8,556 nucleotides of DNA from Planctomycetota bacterium (GCA_021828925.1 JAJZCT010000118.1:1-8556); one strand, 5' to 3'. Counted from the stretch's first letter, positions 1 through 6,768 are shown. Numbers and translations: made by a program. The notes: a model not told the origin generated them from the letters alone.

Positions 1-286
1 GGCAAAGCACAGATTAAAGTCCCGCCAAGCCAAGAACCAAAACGCCCGACACACTGATTTTTTTCCAACATCATGCGGTAAATTGTAACCATGCGCGGAG
101 CCTTTAGGCCAGCAGACCGGCAAGATGAACCAAAATAACGTGGATGCATCACGCCGGCATGCGGTTGCTTTGGGACGTCAATGACCGAATTGTGAATGCG
201 GGGAGCCGCTCTGTGATTGCCGGGAAAGCATTGTCCATTGAATGGTTTTATGGTAAGTAATGTTGTATGGATGAGGTCGATTGCTG
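1..286. other. Non-coding leader upstream of the ClC gene
   Basis: No convincing gene is seen here; the open frames are under about 20 codons (for example ATG at 125 to a stop ending at 184) and have no recognisable family features. A run of seven T residues lies near position 60 but no stem precedes it, so it cannot be called a terminator. The region ends with GAGGT at 273-277, which is the probable ribosome binding site of the ClC gene. I found no promoter good enough to call. Confidence 0.45.
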
Positions 287-2209
287 ATGCGTTTGACTCC
301 CCCGATCAATCAATTGAAGCGATGGATATTGGCGTGGCAACTGCGCGGGCAGCAGCAATTAGCGCGATGGGGAATTCGTGAGCAGACATTACTGATCGGT
401 CTATCGTTTATCGTCGGCCTGCTGACGGGCGTGGCGACGTGGTTTTTTGAGCAGACCGTTAAGTTCATTGAAAATCATTATTATTTGCCGGCGGTGAAAT
501 GGACTCATGCGACTACCTGGTGGCCCTGCTATGTATTTCTACCACTGATTCCCGCCGGTGGCGGCCTGGCGCTGGTGCTGTGGCGGCGGCTGTGGGGCCG
601 CCATAAATCTGACTTGCACGGATTAGCCGGGTTGTTGCATTCTCTCTCGCGTGAATCAGGCAAGCTCAAGACTTCACTAGGCATAGAAACATTAGTGGCC
701 AGCAGTTTAACCATTGGCAGCGGCGGATCGGCCGGGCCGGAGGCGCCGATTGCGGTTATAGGTGCCTCAATCGGAGCCTTGTGCGGCGACAGCCTGGGAT
801 TTTCGCGCCGCAACATGCCGATTTTGCTGGGCTGCGGCGCGGCGGCGGGAATCAGTGCGGTGTTCGGAGCGCCCATCGCAGGCGTGCTTTTTGCCACAGA
901 AGTTCTGCTGCGCGATTTTTCCGTGCGAACGCTGACACCGATTGTCATTTCATCGGTGATGGCCTCGACGATGTACGTAGGGCTTTCCGGGGGAGGCACA
1001 GCGCGAGGATTATTTCAAATGCCGACTACCGGTCCGGCATTGGCGTTTACCTTTGGTCAATTACCTTACTATCTGCTGCTGGGGGCCGTTTGCGGACTTC
1101 TTGCGGTGGGCTTTACCCGTTTTTATCTCCTGGTGGAAAATTACTCCCAAAAGCACCGCGCCCGCATACCCTATTTTCTGCACCCGGCCATCGGCGCGGC
1201 GCTTAGCGGGGTTTGCGGTATCGCGATGCTGATTATTTTCCGCGGTGACCCATTTTTACACAGGCGCTTTGCCCAAGGGTATATGCCCATATTCAGTGAC
1301 GGCTATCCCACTATTCTGCGGATGATTGATCCGCGCTGGTATACCGGAGTTCATCTTGCCGGCGGGCACACTGTTGCCCTGACGCTGGAATTTCTGGTGG
1401 TGGTCTGCGTACTTAAAATCCTTGCAACGTCCTTCACGCTGGCGCCGGGCGGCTCTGGCGGGGTCTTTGCACCGGCGTTATTTATTGGTGCGGCCGGCGG
1501 CGGTACGGTGGGCCTCGTGCTCTCGCATTACGGCTTGGTGGGTGATCCAGCCACCTATGCGCTGGTGGGCATGGGAGCGGTTCTGGCCGCGGCCATACAG
1601 GCGCCACTGACTGCTATTATTCTATTATTCGAGCTTACGCAGAATTACGCGGTGATGGTGCCGATTATGCTGGCGGCGGTAACGGCGACGGTGATTCAAC
1701 AGTTGCTCGTAGGGGAAAGTTTATACACGCTGCCGTTGAAAAAACTCGGTGTGAATCTCGGTTCCGCGGTGGGAATCAGTGCGTTGCAGCGCATTGGCGT
1801 GGATCAACTGGTCCTGGCAAAAGCGCAGGTAGCTCGCCCCGATGATCCGCTTTCCAGCATTTTAGCACGCAGCCATTTGGACGGTGTGGAAGATTTTGTG
1901 GTGATGGATAAAATCGGAAATTATCTGGGGTTGCTGACTATTGATGACTTGAAAACCGTACTGCTGGAGCCGGAAGCCGCCCCCTTGCTGCTGGTCGGGG
2001 AAGTGATGCGGGCGGACGTTCCACCGATCCACTTTCATGACACGCTGGATGCCGCTTTGGCGATGTTTGGCCGGTTTGACATTTCCCGTCTGGCCGTTCT
2101 GGATGATACCAACCCGGCGGATAAAACACCGGGACTGCTGGGCTTTTTAACGCGGTCAGAATTAATGAAGCGGTACCAGCAGGAACTCTCGGGTGATCTG
2201 ACCGTATAA
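287..2209 (+). CDS. ClC-family chloride channel/transporter with two C-terminal CBS domains
   Basis: Inner-membrane anion channel or Cl-/H+ antiporter. The open frame begins at TTG 281, but ATG 287 lies 9 nt after GAGGT (273-277), so I prefer 287 (640 aa). Residues below are counted from the TTG. Hydrophobic helices fill about 35-475. Family motifs are GSGGSAGPEAP at 147-156 (a form of G-K/R-E-G-P; gating Glu E154), APGGSGGVFAPAL at 388-400 (the GxFxP motif), and Tyr482 in GESLYTLPLKK, matching the Cl-coordinating Tyr445 of E. coli ClC-ec1. Two CBS domains follow at about 513-562 and 572-632. The position of the internal proton glutamate (ec1 Glu203) is Val208 in the stretch TEVLL, as in eukaryotic ClC channels, and the first-helix GSGIP/GHGVP motif is degenerate (DLHGLAG at 111-117). 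Channel-like behaviour is therefore possible but unproven. The stop lies 2 bp from the convergent pyrophosphatase stop. Family assignment is firm; ion and mechanism are not. Confidence 0.95.
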   Translation: MRLTPPINQLKRWILAWQLRGQQQLARWGIREQTLLIGLSFIVGLLTGVATWFFEQTVKFIENHYYLPAVKWTHATTWWPCYVFLPLIPAGGGLALVLWRRLWGRHKSDLHGLAGLLHSLSRESGKLKTSLGIETLVASSLTIGSGGSAGPEAPIAVIGASIGALCGDSLGFSRRNMPILLGCGAAAGISAVFGAPIAGVLFATEVLLRDFSVRTLTPIVISSVMASTMYVGLSGGGTARGLFQMPTTGPALAFTFGQLPYYLLLGAVCGLLAVGFTRFYLLVENYSQKHRARIPYFLHPAIGAALSGVCGIAMLIIFRGDPFLHRRFAQGYMPIFSDGYPTILRMIDPRWYTGVHLAGGHTVALTLEFLVVVCVLKILATSFTLAPGGSGGVFAPALFIGAAGGGTVGLVLSHYGLVGDPATYALVGMGAVLAAAIQAPLTAIILLFELTQNYAVMVPIMLAAVTATVIQQLLVGESLYTLPLKKLGVNLGSAVGISALQRIGVDQLVLAKAQVARPDDPLSSILARSHLDGVEDFVVMDKIGNYLGLLTIDDLKTVLLEPEAAPLLLVGEVMRADVPPIHFHDTLDAALAMFGRFDISRLAVLDDTNPADKTPGLLGFLTRSELMKRYQQELSGDLTV

Positions 2210-2211
2210 GG

Positions 2212-4806
2212 CTACGGGTCAATTGCCTTGTTGCGGGTGCCGTCATTGGGCGATTCATGGCGTGATCGGTAAACCGCCCAGGCCAGAGCCAAAACGCATA
2301 CGACGGTGACCATCCAGGGAATCCATCGTTGATAGGACATTTGTACACCGGCGAAACCCGGAACCGTGGCAGTGATCTGATGCACCAACCCACGATCAAA
2401 GGGCAGCACAAGCGGGATAATTAAAAGCGATACCATGTTCATGACCTTGATCAACGGGTTGATCGCCGGGCCGGCGGTATCCTTCAGCGGATCGCCGACG
2501 GTATCTCCGGTGACGCTGGCCTTGTGCCGGTCGGACCCTTTGCCGGTCTGTTTTTCCTCATCACGTGGTTCACATTCCACCACTTTTTTGGCGTTGTCCC
2601 AGGCCCCGCCGGCGTTGGCCATAAATACCGCCAGGAGTTGGCCGGACAGAATCGCGCCCGCCAGAAATCCGGCCAGCGCCATGACTCCGAGGGAAAATCC
2701 CACCAGCACCGGCGTCAATACCGCCAGAATACCCGGCCCGATTAATTCTCTTTGAGCCTCAAGCGTGCAGATATTAACCACCTTGCCGTAATCCGGTTTT
2801 TTAGTGCCGGCCCAGATTTCCTTGTCACGGAATTGCTCCCGGCAGGTTTGCACAATTAAAAAAGCCGCCCGACCCACCGCTCGAATGGTCATGGCGCTGA
2901 ATAAAAACGGAACCGCCCCACCGATCAGCAATCCAATAAATAAAAGCGGATCGGAAAGATTTAATATGCCCGATACGCCGCGATAAACGGCTTCGCTTAA
3001 ATGAGCATGATCCGAGCGTCCCCCGGAACCGATAATGGTAATAAACGATGCGAATAAACTCACTGACGCAATGACCGCACTGCCGATCGCGATGCCCTTC
3101 GTGATGGCTTTGGTGGTGTTGCCCGTGGAATCCAGATCCGACAGCACCTCCCGCGCCGCCTGATATTTTTGTTCGCCCATCTGCTGCCGGTCATACCCCA
3201 TTTCACCGATACCATTCGCGTTGTCCGCCACCGGGCCGAACACATCCATACTGATGGTATTACCCGTCAGGCTTAGCATACCAATGCCGCACATGGCCAC
3301 ACCGTAGGCGACACAAATAGGATTCGTATGGGAAAATATCATTACACTGGCGAGGATGCTGCCGGCAATGATGAGAATCGCCATGACGCTGCTTTCCAGT
3401 CCTGTGGCCAAGCCCTGAATAATGTTGGTTGCATGGCCGGTGGAACACGCCCGTACCAGACCACGCACCGGCCCATGCTCCGTGCCGGTAAAATATTCCG
3501 TGCTTAAGTTTAACAGCACCGCAAGAATCAAGCCGACAATAGCCGCCGCCGCCGGGCGCATATCCAACCCCGCCACTCCCATGGACGCCCAACCCGGCGT
3601 ATGGGCCTCAATGGCGGAGAGAGAATGGTTGACGGTTAATGCCGCAGCATTGAAACGCAGGTAAAAAAAACCCAGCAGACAAAATCCGATGGTGCATAAA
3701 ATGGCGCCGACGCGGAACCCGGAGTTTAACGATTGCATCGCCTCTTTGACGCCGCCTTTGGCCGGCGCGCGGACGCTGGAGGTGGAAATGATATCGGATA
3801 TCACACCAATAGCCTGCGCCAGAAGCGGAAATAATACGCCCTTGCGGCCGAAGCTCGCCCAACCCAGAATCATCGCCGCAACGAGCGTAACTTCATAACT
3901 TTCAAAAATATCGGCAGCCATTCCCGCGCAATCGCCGACGTTATCTCCCACATTGTCGGCGATGGTGGCGGCATTACGCGGATCATCTTCGGGAATATCT
4001 TTTTCAATTTTTCCAACCAGATCCGCCCCGACATCTGCGGCCTTGGTATAAATGCCGCCGCCTACACGCATAAATAGCGCAATAAGTGTGCCTCCAAAGG
4101 CGAAGCCCAGCAATACATCGGGTGCCCGATCCCCGTAATACATAAATATAAACGTGGCCCCCAGCAGCCCCAAGCCGTCAATTAAAATGCCGGTTACCGT
4201 ACCGGTGCGATAGCCCAATCGCAGAGCCTTGCCAAAGCCTTCATCAGCTGCCGCCGCCGCTACGCTTAAATTTCCGCGCGTGGCCAAGAACATGCCCACG
4301 GTTCCCACGGTCAGCGAAAATAAAGCCCCGCACACAAAGGCCAGCGCCCGACCAATCGGCAGACTCGCACCGAGCTGCGAATGCCAGTTGGCGGTTAACA
4401 GCAGCAGCACGGCGATAAGGGCTATAATCGGCAACAGCGTGTTACGCTGGCGTGTTAAGTAGGCCTTGGAACCTTCGCGAATAGCCCGGGCGATGTCCTG
4501 CATGCGCGGCGTGCCCTTATCCGCCCGACTGACAAAACCCATTAGATACGCGGCATAAAGCAACGCCAGAATGGCTATGCCCGCGACGGCAAACAGTGCT
4601 GTTCTTTCATAGACGGAAAAATGCGGCGACCATAAAAAGCCAAACGGCGTAAAGGTCGTTCGGTGACCCGCCGATGGGAAATTCACCGTGCGCGGGCTGT
4701 TTCCCGGACCGCCGGAGGCGTTGGCTACAAACCACAAGCATGCCAGCGCACAAGCAAAAAAACCAAACCGCCGAAAGCGCCGAAAAGTGCCGACAAGTCG
4801 AACCAT
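2212..4806 (-). CDS. hppA: Membrane-bound proton-translocating pyrophosphatase, K+-independent type
   Basis: Integral membrane pump that hydrolyses PPi to two Pi and exports H+. The frame is open up to 4863, but its first codons lie inside the palindrome at 4840-4890. I choose ATG 4806 (864 aa), 9 nt downstream of AGGA (4819-4816). Signature blocks, numbered from this start, are GGGIYTKAADVGADLVGK at 249-266, PEDDPRN at 272-278, DNVGDNVGDCAGMAADIFES at 284-303, MDVFGPVADNANGIGEM around 520-536, GKGSDRHKA at 755-763 and GDTVGDPLKDTAGPA at 767-781; these form the Mg-PPi site. GNTTKAITKG at 562-571 has Lys566, where K+-dependent enzymes have Ala, which marks the K+-independent H+ pump class. The protein is longer than typical bacterial enzymes (about 700 aa), partly through an N-terminal extension of about 65 residues. 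That extension holds an arginine-rich start, a hydrophobic stretch at about 14-28 and ANAS at 28-31, resembling a signal peptide. It converges on the ClC gene. Confidence 0.96.
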   Translation of the reverse strand: MVRLVGTFRRFRRFGFFACALACLWFVANASGGPGNSPRTVNFPSAGHRTTFTPFGFLWSPHFSVYERTALFAVAGIAILALLYAAYLMGFVSRADKGTPRMQDIARAIREGSKAYLTRQRNTLLPIIALIAVLLLLTANWHSQLGASLPIGRALAFVCGALFSLTVGTVGMFLATRGNLSVAAAAADEGFGKALRLGYRTGTVTGILIDGLGLLGATFIFMYYGDRAPDVLLGFAFGGTLIALFMRVGGGIYTKAADVGADLVGKIEKDIPEDDPRNAATIADNVGDNVGDCAGMAADIFESYEVTLVAAMILGWASFGRKGVLFPLLAQAIGVISDIISTSSVRAPAKGGVKEAMQSLNSGFRVGAILCTIGFCLLGFFYLRFNAAALTVNHSLSAIEAHTPGWASMGVAGLDMRPAAAAIVGLILAVLLNLSTEYFTGTEHGPVRGLVRACSTGHATNIIQGLATGLESSVMAILIIAGSILASVMIFSHTNPICVAYGVAMCGIGMLSLTGNTISMDVFGPVADNANGIGEMGYDRQQMGEQKYQAAREVLSDLDSTGNTTKAITKGIAIGSAVIASVSLFASFITIIGSGGRSDHAHLSEAVYRGVSGILNLSDPLLFIGLLIGGAVPFLFSAMTIRAVGRAAFLIVQTCREQFRDKEIWAGTKKPDYGKVVNICTLEAQRELIGPGILAVLTPVLVGFSLGVMALAGFLAGAILSGQLLAVFMANAGGAWDNAKKVVECEPRDEEKQTGKGSDRHKASVTGDTVGDPLKDTAGPAINPLIKVMNMVSLLIIPLVLPFDRGLVHQITATVPGFAGVQMSYQRWIPWMVTVVCVLALAWAVYRSRHESPNDGTRNKAIDP

Positions 4807-4839
4807 CTTCCACCGTCCTGAAAAGAAACTTAAATTGCC

Positions 4840-4890
4840 GGGAACCTGTCCGAGTAATCGCAATCCCGGCCATTACTCGGACAGGTTCCC
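4840..4890. repeat. Perfect 19-bp palindrome (IR1) upstream of hppA
   Basis: The left arm GGGAACCTGTCCGAGTAAT (4840-4858) is matched exactly by its reverse complement at 4872-4890, with a 13-nt loop (4859-4871). The repeat sits 34 bp upstream of the chosen hppA start. On the minus strand it is open in the hppA frame, which falsely lengthens that gene. No T-run follows and it is not at a gene end, so a terminator role is unlikely. It is clearly related to the palindrome at 4938-4982: 17 of 19 bases match in left-arm positions 4843-4861 versus 4939-4957. It could be a REP-like dispersed element, a regulator binding site or a 5'-UTR hairpin. Confidence 0.93.
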
Positions 4891-4922
4891 ATTACAATCA
4901 CATAGGATGACCGAATTGTCAA
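4891..4922 (-). promoter_or_regulatory. Candidate hppA promoter between the two palindromes
   Basis: Reading the minus strand, a perfect -35-like TTGACA occupies 4922-4917. The best -10-like hexamer, TGTAAT at 4896-4891 (5 of 6), would need a 20-nt spacer, which is long. At the usual 17 nt the hexamer is GATTGT, which is poor. Either choice would start transcription within or at the edge of the palindrome at 4840-4890, placing a hairpin at the 5' end of the hppA message. The consensus used is that of sigma-70, and its fit to this host is assumed. Confidence 0.3.
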
Positions 4923-4935
4923 CTTTGGGTATGCT
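4907..4935 (+). promoter_or_regulatory. Candidate promoter for the antitoxin-like gene
   Basis: ATGACC (4907-4912, 4 of 6 to the -35 consensus) and TATGCT (4930-4935, 4 of 6 to the -10 consensus) are separated by exactly 17 nt. A start around 4942 would fall in the left arm of the palindrome at 4938-4982. It overlaps the minus-strand candidate for hppA, so the two would compete. The matches are modest and could arise by chance in an AT-richer stretch. Confidence 0.25.
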
Positions 4936-4937
4936 AA

Positions 4938-4982
4938 GAGCCTGACCGAGTAATCGCCGGGTGCGATTATTCGGTCAGGCTC
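4938..4982. repeat. Near-perfect 20-bp palindrome (IR2) abutting the antitoxin-like gene
   Basis: The left arm GAGCCTGACCGAGTAATCGC (4938-4957) pairs with 4963-4982 across a 5-nt loop. The only imperfection is G4950 against T4970, which would be a G-U pair in RNA. It belongs to the same family as the 4840-4890 palindrome. The right arm ends 2 bp before ATG 4985, so a transcript starting upstream would carry a strong hairpin directly against the start codon. The weak Shine-Dalgarno candidate CAGG (4976-4979) would be buried in the stem. It could act as an operator, a translational block or a mobile REP-like repeat; the sequence alone does not decide. Confidence 0.92.
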
Positions 4983-4984
4983 CC

Positions 4985-5284
4985 ATGAGTGCTGTTATGG
5001 ATCAGGAACTGCTGAAGCGTTTGGCCGGGAAGTATATCTGGTGGAAATCGCCGGAAGAAGCCGTGGCCTATCCGCATCGTATCATGGCGCAGGTTATGAA
5101 CATGGGGGATTTTGATGATGTAAGAGAATTGACCGAGGCAGTCGGCGATGATGTATTACGTGAAGTCGTGCGTTCGGCAGAAGCAGGCGAATTCAACTGG
5201 CGATCTTGGTGCTACTGGCACTGTCGGCTGGGACTTTCTGAATGCGACAACATTCCACCGCTTCCGCAACGGAGATTGCCATGA
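4985..5284 (+). CDS. Small antitoxin-like protein, apparently orphaned from an AbiEii-type nucleotidyltransferase toxin
   Basis: This is a soluble protein of 99 aa from ATG 4985, or 95 aa from ATG 4997 (MDQELLKRLAGKYIWW); neither start has a strong ribosome binding site. A GTG at 4961 is also in frame but lies in the palindrome, so I reject it. Conserved-looking blocks are KYIWWKSPEEAVAYPHRIMA at 16-35, QVMNMGDFDDVREL at 36-49, RSWCYWHCRLGL at 73-84 and the tail PPLPQRRL. From memory these match a family of about 95-residue proteins encoded immediately upstream of AbiEii/AbiGii-like nucleotidyltransferase toxins (DUF6922-like, by recollection), where they are presumed antitoxins. Here the C-terminal tail looks intact, but no toxin follows: mnmE begins on the opposite strand 19 bp later. 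No DNA-binding motif is evident. Function as an antitoxin is inferred. Confidence 0.72.
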   Translation: MSAVMDQELLKRLAGKYIWWKSPEEAVAYPHRIMAQVMNMGDFDDVRELTEAVGDDVLREVVRSAEAGEFNWRSWCYWHCRLGLSECDNIPPLPQRRLP

Positions 5285-5303
5285 TTAAGTTTGAAACGCA
5301 CTG
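5281..5303 (+). pseudogene. Probable 5' stub of a lost toxin gene
   Basis: ATG 5281 overlaps the stop of the antitoxin-like gene as ATGA and is preceded by GGAG (5271-5274) at a 6-nt spacing, the strongest ribosome binding site in this part of the window. It begins MIKFETH and reaches the mnmE stop codon (complement of 5304-5306) after about seven codons. The frame then continues antisense through mnmE to 5496 as a 71-residue low-quality protein with no nucleotidyltransferase features. Translationally coupled ATGA overlap is typical of toxin-antitoxin pairs. I read this as the first codons of a nucleotidyltransferase toxin truncated by a deletion at about 5303. Only 23 bp support this, so chance remains possible. 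Confidence 0.35.
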
Positions 5304-6656
5304 TTACTTTCCGATGCAGAAGCTGCCGAAAATGCGCCCTAACACATCATCACTGCTGATGGTCCCGGAAATGGCGCCCAGATCATCCAACGCCGCCCGC
5401 AAATCCGCAGCCAGCAATTCCGGGCATTGTCCGGAAGAAGTCAGCATTTGCCCGGCGCGTCGCAGCGCCGCGCGGGCCTGGCGCAGCAGTAGCTGATGCC
5501 GGCTATTCAACGTCAGACAATCTTCCGCCACGGGAGCCTGCCGATGTGCGTAATCAAACAGCAACTCGCGAAGTGCGGGGAGGCTGTCACCGGTTTTAGC
5601 GGCAACGTTTATCCATGGTAACGATATTGTTGCCGGTGCGGAACGCAGCCCGGCGGATAAATCTGATTTATTGCGTACAATAATTTTCCATACATGGGTG
5701 TCTTGAACCTCGTCCAGCAACGCCTGGAGCGAACTATCCCTATCGGTATGGTCAATGACCAGGAGAATAACATCGGCCCGCAACAGCGTTTGCCGCCGGG
5801 CGTCGTTCATCCGGTCGGCCATGGGCGTATTGTCAGTTTCTACGCCGGCGGCATCAACCAATCTTACCGACCGCGACGCATCCGACAGATCGACAGACAG
5901 CGCATCGCGGGTGGTGCCGGCGACCGGTGATACAATGGCACGCTGTTTTCCGGATAAAGCGTTGAGCAGTGAACTTTTTCCCACATTGGGGCGTCCCAGG
6001 AGAATCACCGTCGGCATGGCGGCCAGAGCTTCCCAGCTTACTGATCGCGATTCCAGCGCCTGCATCGTTTGACTTACCGCATCCAGACGTTGTCGCAGTT
6101 CATCCAAGGCGATGAAGCTCACGCCCGGTTCATCGCTGAAATCAATGCCTGCTTCCACCAAGGCAAGAATATCCGCTAATGTATCAGCCTGCTGTTGCAC
6201 CCACCGGTGCAGGCTGCCCTGACGCAAACTCGCCGCGGCGCGCAACTGATGACCGCTGCGTGCTGAAATTGTCGCGGCAATTCCCTCCGCTTCGGTAAGG
6301 TCTAATTTGCCGTTGAGAAAGGCCCGGGCCGAGAATTCTCCCCCCTCCGCCTGCCGCGCCGCGTTGGCCAGGAGTTTGTCCATGATCATGGCCAGCAGTG
6401 CCGGTGATCCGGGAATATGTAATTCCGCAATATCCTGCCCGGTAAAACTGTGTGGCGCCCGGAAAAGTATAAGTCCAACAGGCAAAGCAATGTCCCAAAG
6501 CCATGCGTCAATCCAGCAAAATGGTCGCGGTGCGGCTAAAGGCCGCAGGATGCTTGTTGCGATGGCCCAACTCCGCGGCCCGGAAAGTCGGATAATGCCG
6601 CGCGGAGCCGATCCCGCCGGTGAACTTATTGCCACGATGGTGTCATGGGTCTGCAT
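5304..6656 (-). CDS. mnmE: tRNA uridine-5-carboxymethylaminomethyl modification GTPase MnmE (TrmE)
   Basis: Cytoplasmic GTPase that works with MnmG to modify U34 of certain tRNAs using a methylene-tetrahydrofolate-derived carbon. The frame is open to 6746, but homology starts at ATG 6656 (MQTHDTIVAISSPAG), giving 450 aa, the usual family length; no clear ribosome binding site precedes it. The N-terminal folate-binding domain spans about 1-118 (GIIRLSGP at 20-27, FLNGKLDLTEAEG at 113-125). The helical domain flanks a G domain with GRPNVGKSS at 221-229, GTTRD at 247-251, DAAG at 268-271, NKSD at 329-332 and AAK at 352-354. The protein ends with the FCIGK motif whose Cys is required for modification. 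Odd points are the substituted switch II (DAAGVETDNTPMADR, usually DTAGxRET with a catalytic Glu), and ELHIPGSP at 78-85 where ELHxHGGP is usual. It converges on the antitoxin-like gene. Confidence 0.96.
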   Translation of the reverse strand: MQTHDTIVAISSPAGSAPRGIIRLSGPRSWAIATSILRPLAAPRPFCWIDAWLWDIALPVGLILFRAPHSFTGQDIAELHIPGSPALLAMIMDKLLANAARQAEGGEFSARAFLNGKLDLTEAEGIAATISARSGHQLRAAASLRQGSLHRWVQQQADTLADILALVEAGIDFSDEPGVSFIALDELRQRLDAVSQTMQALESRSVSWEALAAMPTVILLGRPNVGKSSLLNALSGKQRAIVSPVAGTTRDALSVDLSDASRSVRLVDAAGVETDNTPMADRMNDARRQTLLRADVILLVIDHTDRDSSLQALLDEVQDTHVWKIIVRNKSDLSAGLRSAPATISLPWINVAAKTGDSLPALRELLFDYAHRQAPVAEDCLTLNSRHQLLLRQARAALRRAGQMLTSSGQCPELLAADLRAALDDLGAISGTISSDDVLGRIFGSFCIGK

Positions 6657-6768
6657 CACGCGAATTTTAGTCGCAACAGCCGCTTTGAAACACCGTAAGC
6701 ATTCACGGCCAGGAGCGGGTCCGATAAGCGCAAAGCCTTTCACCACGGTCTTGAAATATTAAGAATTG

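Noticed and set aside
181..193. ATGACCGAATTGT occurs both at 181-193 and at 4907-4919, upstream of the ClC and antitoxin-like genes.
   Set aside because: A single shared 13-mer is about what chance allows in a window this size, and the surrounding bases and distances to genes do not match.
529..999. A 156-codon minus-strand frame opposite the ClC gene.
   Set aside because: It is Pro/Ser/Ala-rich antisense of the conserved ClC motifs with no identifiable family.
4840..4982. The palindromes as intrinsic transcription terminators.
   Set aside because: Neither is followed by a T-run on either strand, and they sit at the 5' ends of the divergent genes, not at 3' ends.
4840..4982. A CRISPR array or insertion-sequence ends.
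   Set aside because: There are only two repeats, the palindromes are long and related by covariation, no spacer series or transposase is present, and no target-site duplication is visible.
5242..5496. A plus-strand frame antisense to the mnmE 3' end encoding up to 84 residues.
   Set aside because: Beyond the first seven codons from 5281 it is simply the complement of the conserved mnmE coding sequence, with low-complexity Ser/Ala/Arg content and no family features.
6307..6762. A 151-codon plus-strand frame opposite the mnmE 5' half.
   Set aside because: It mirrors mnmE codons, lacks a plausible ribosome binding site and shows no recognisable protein.
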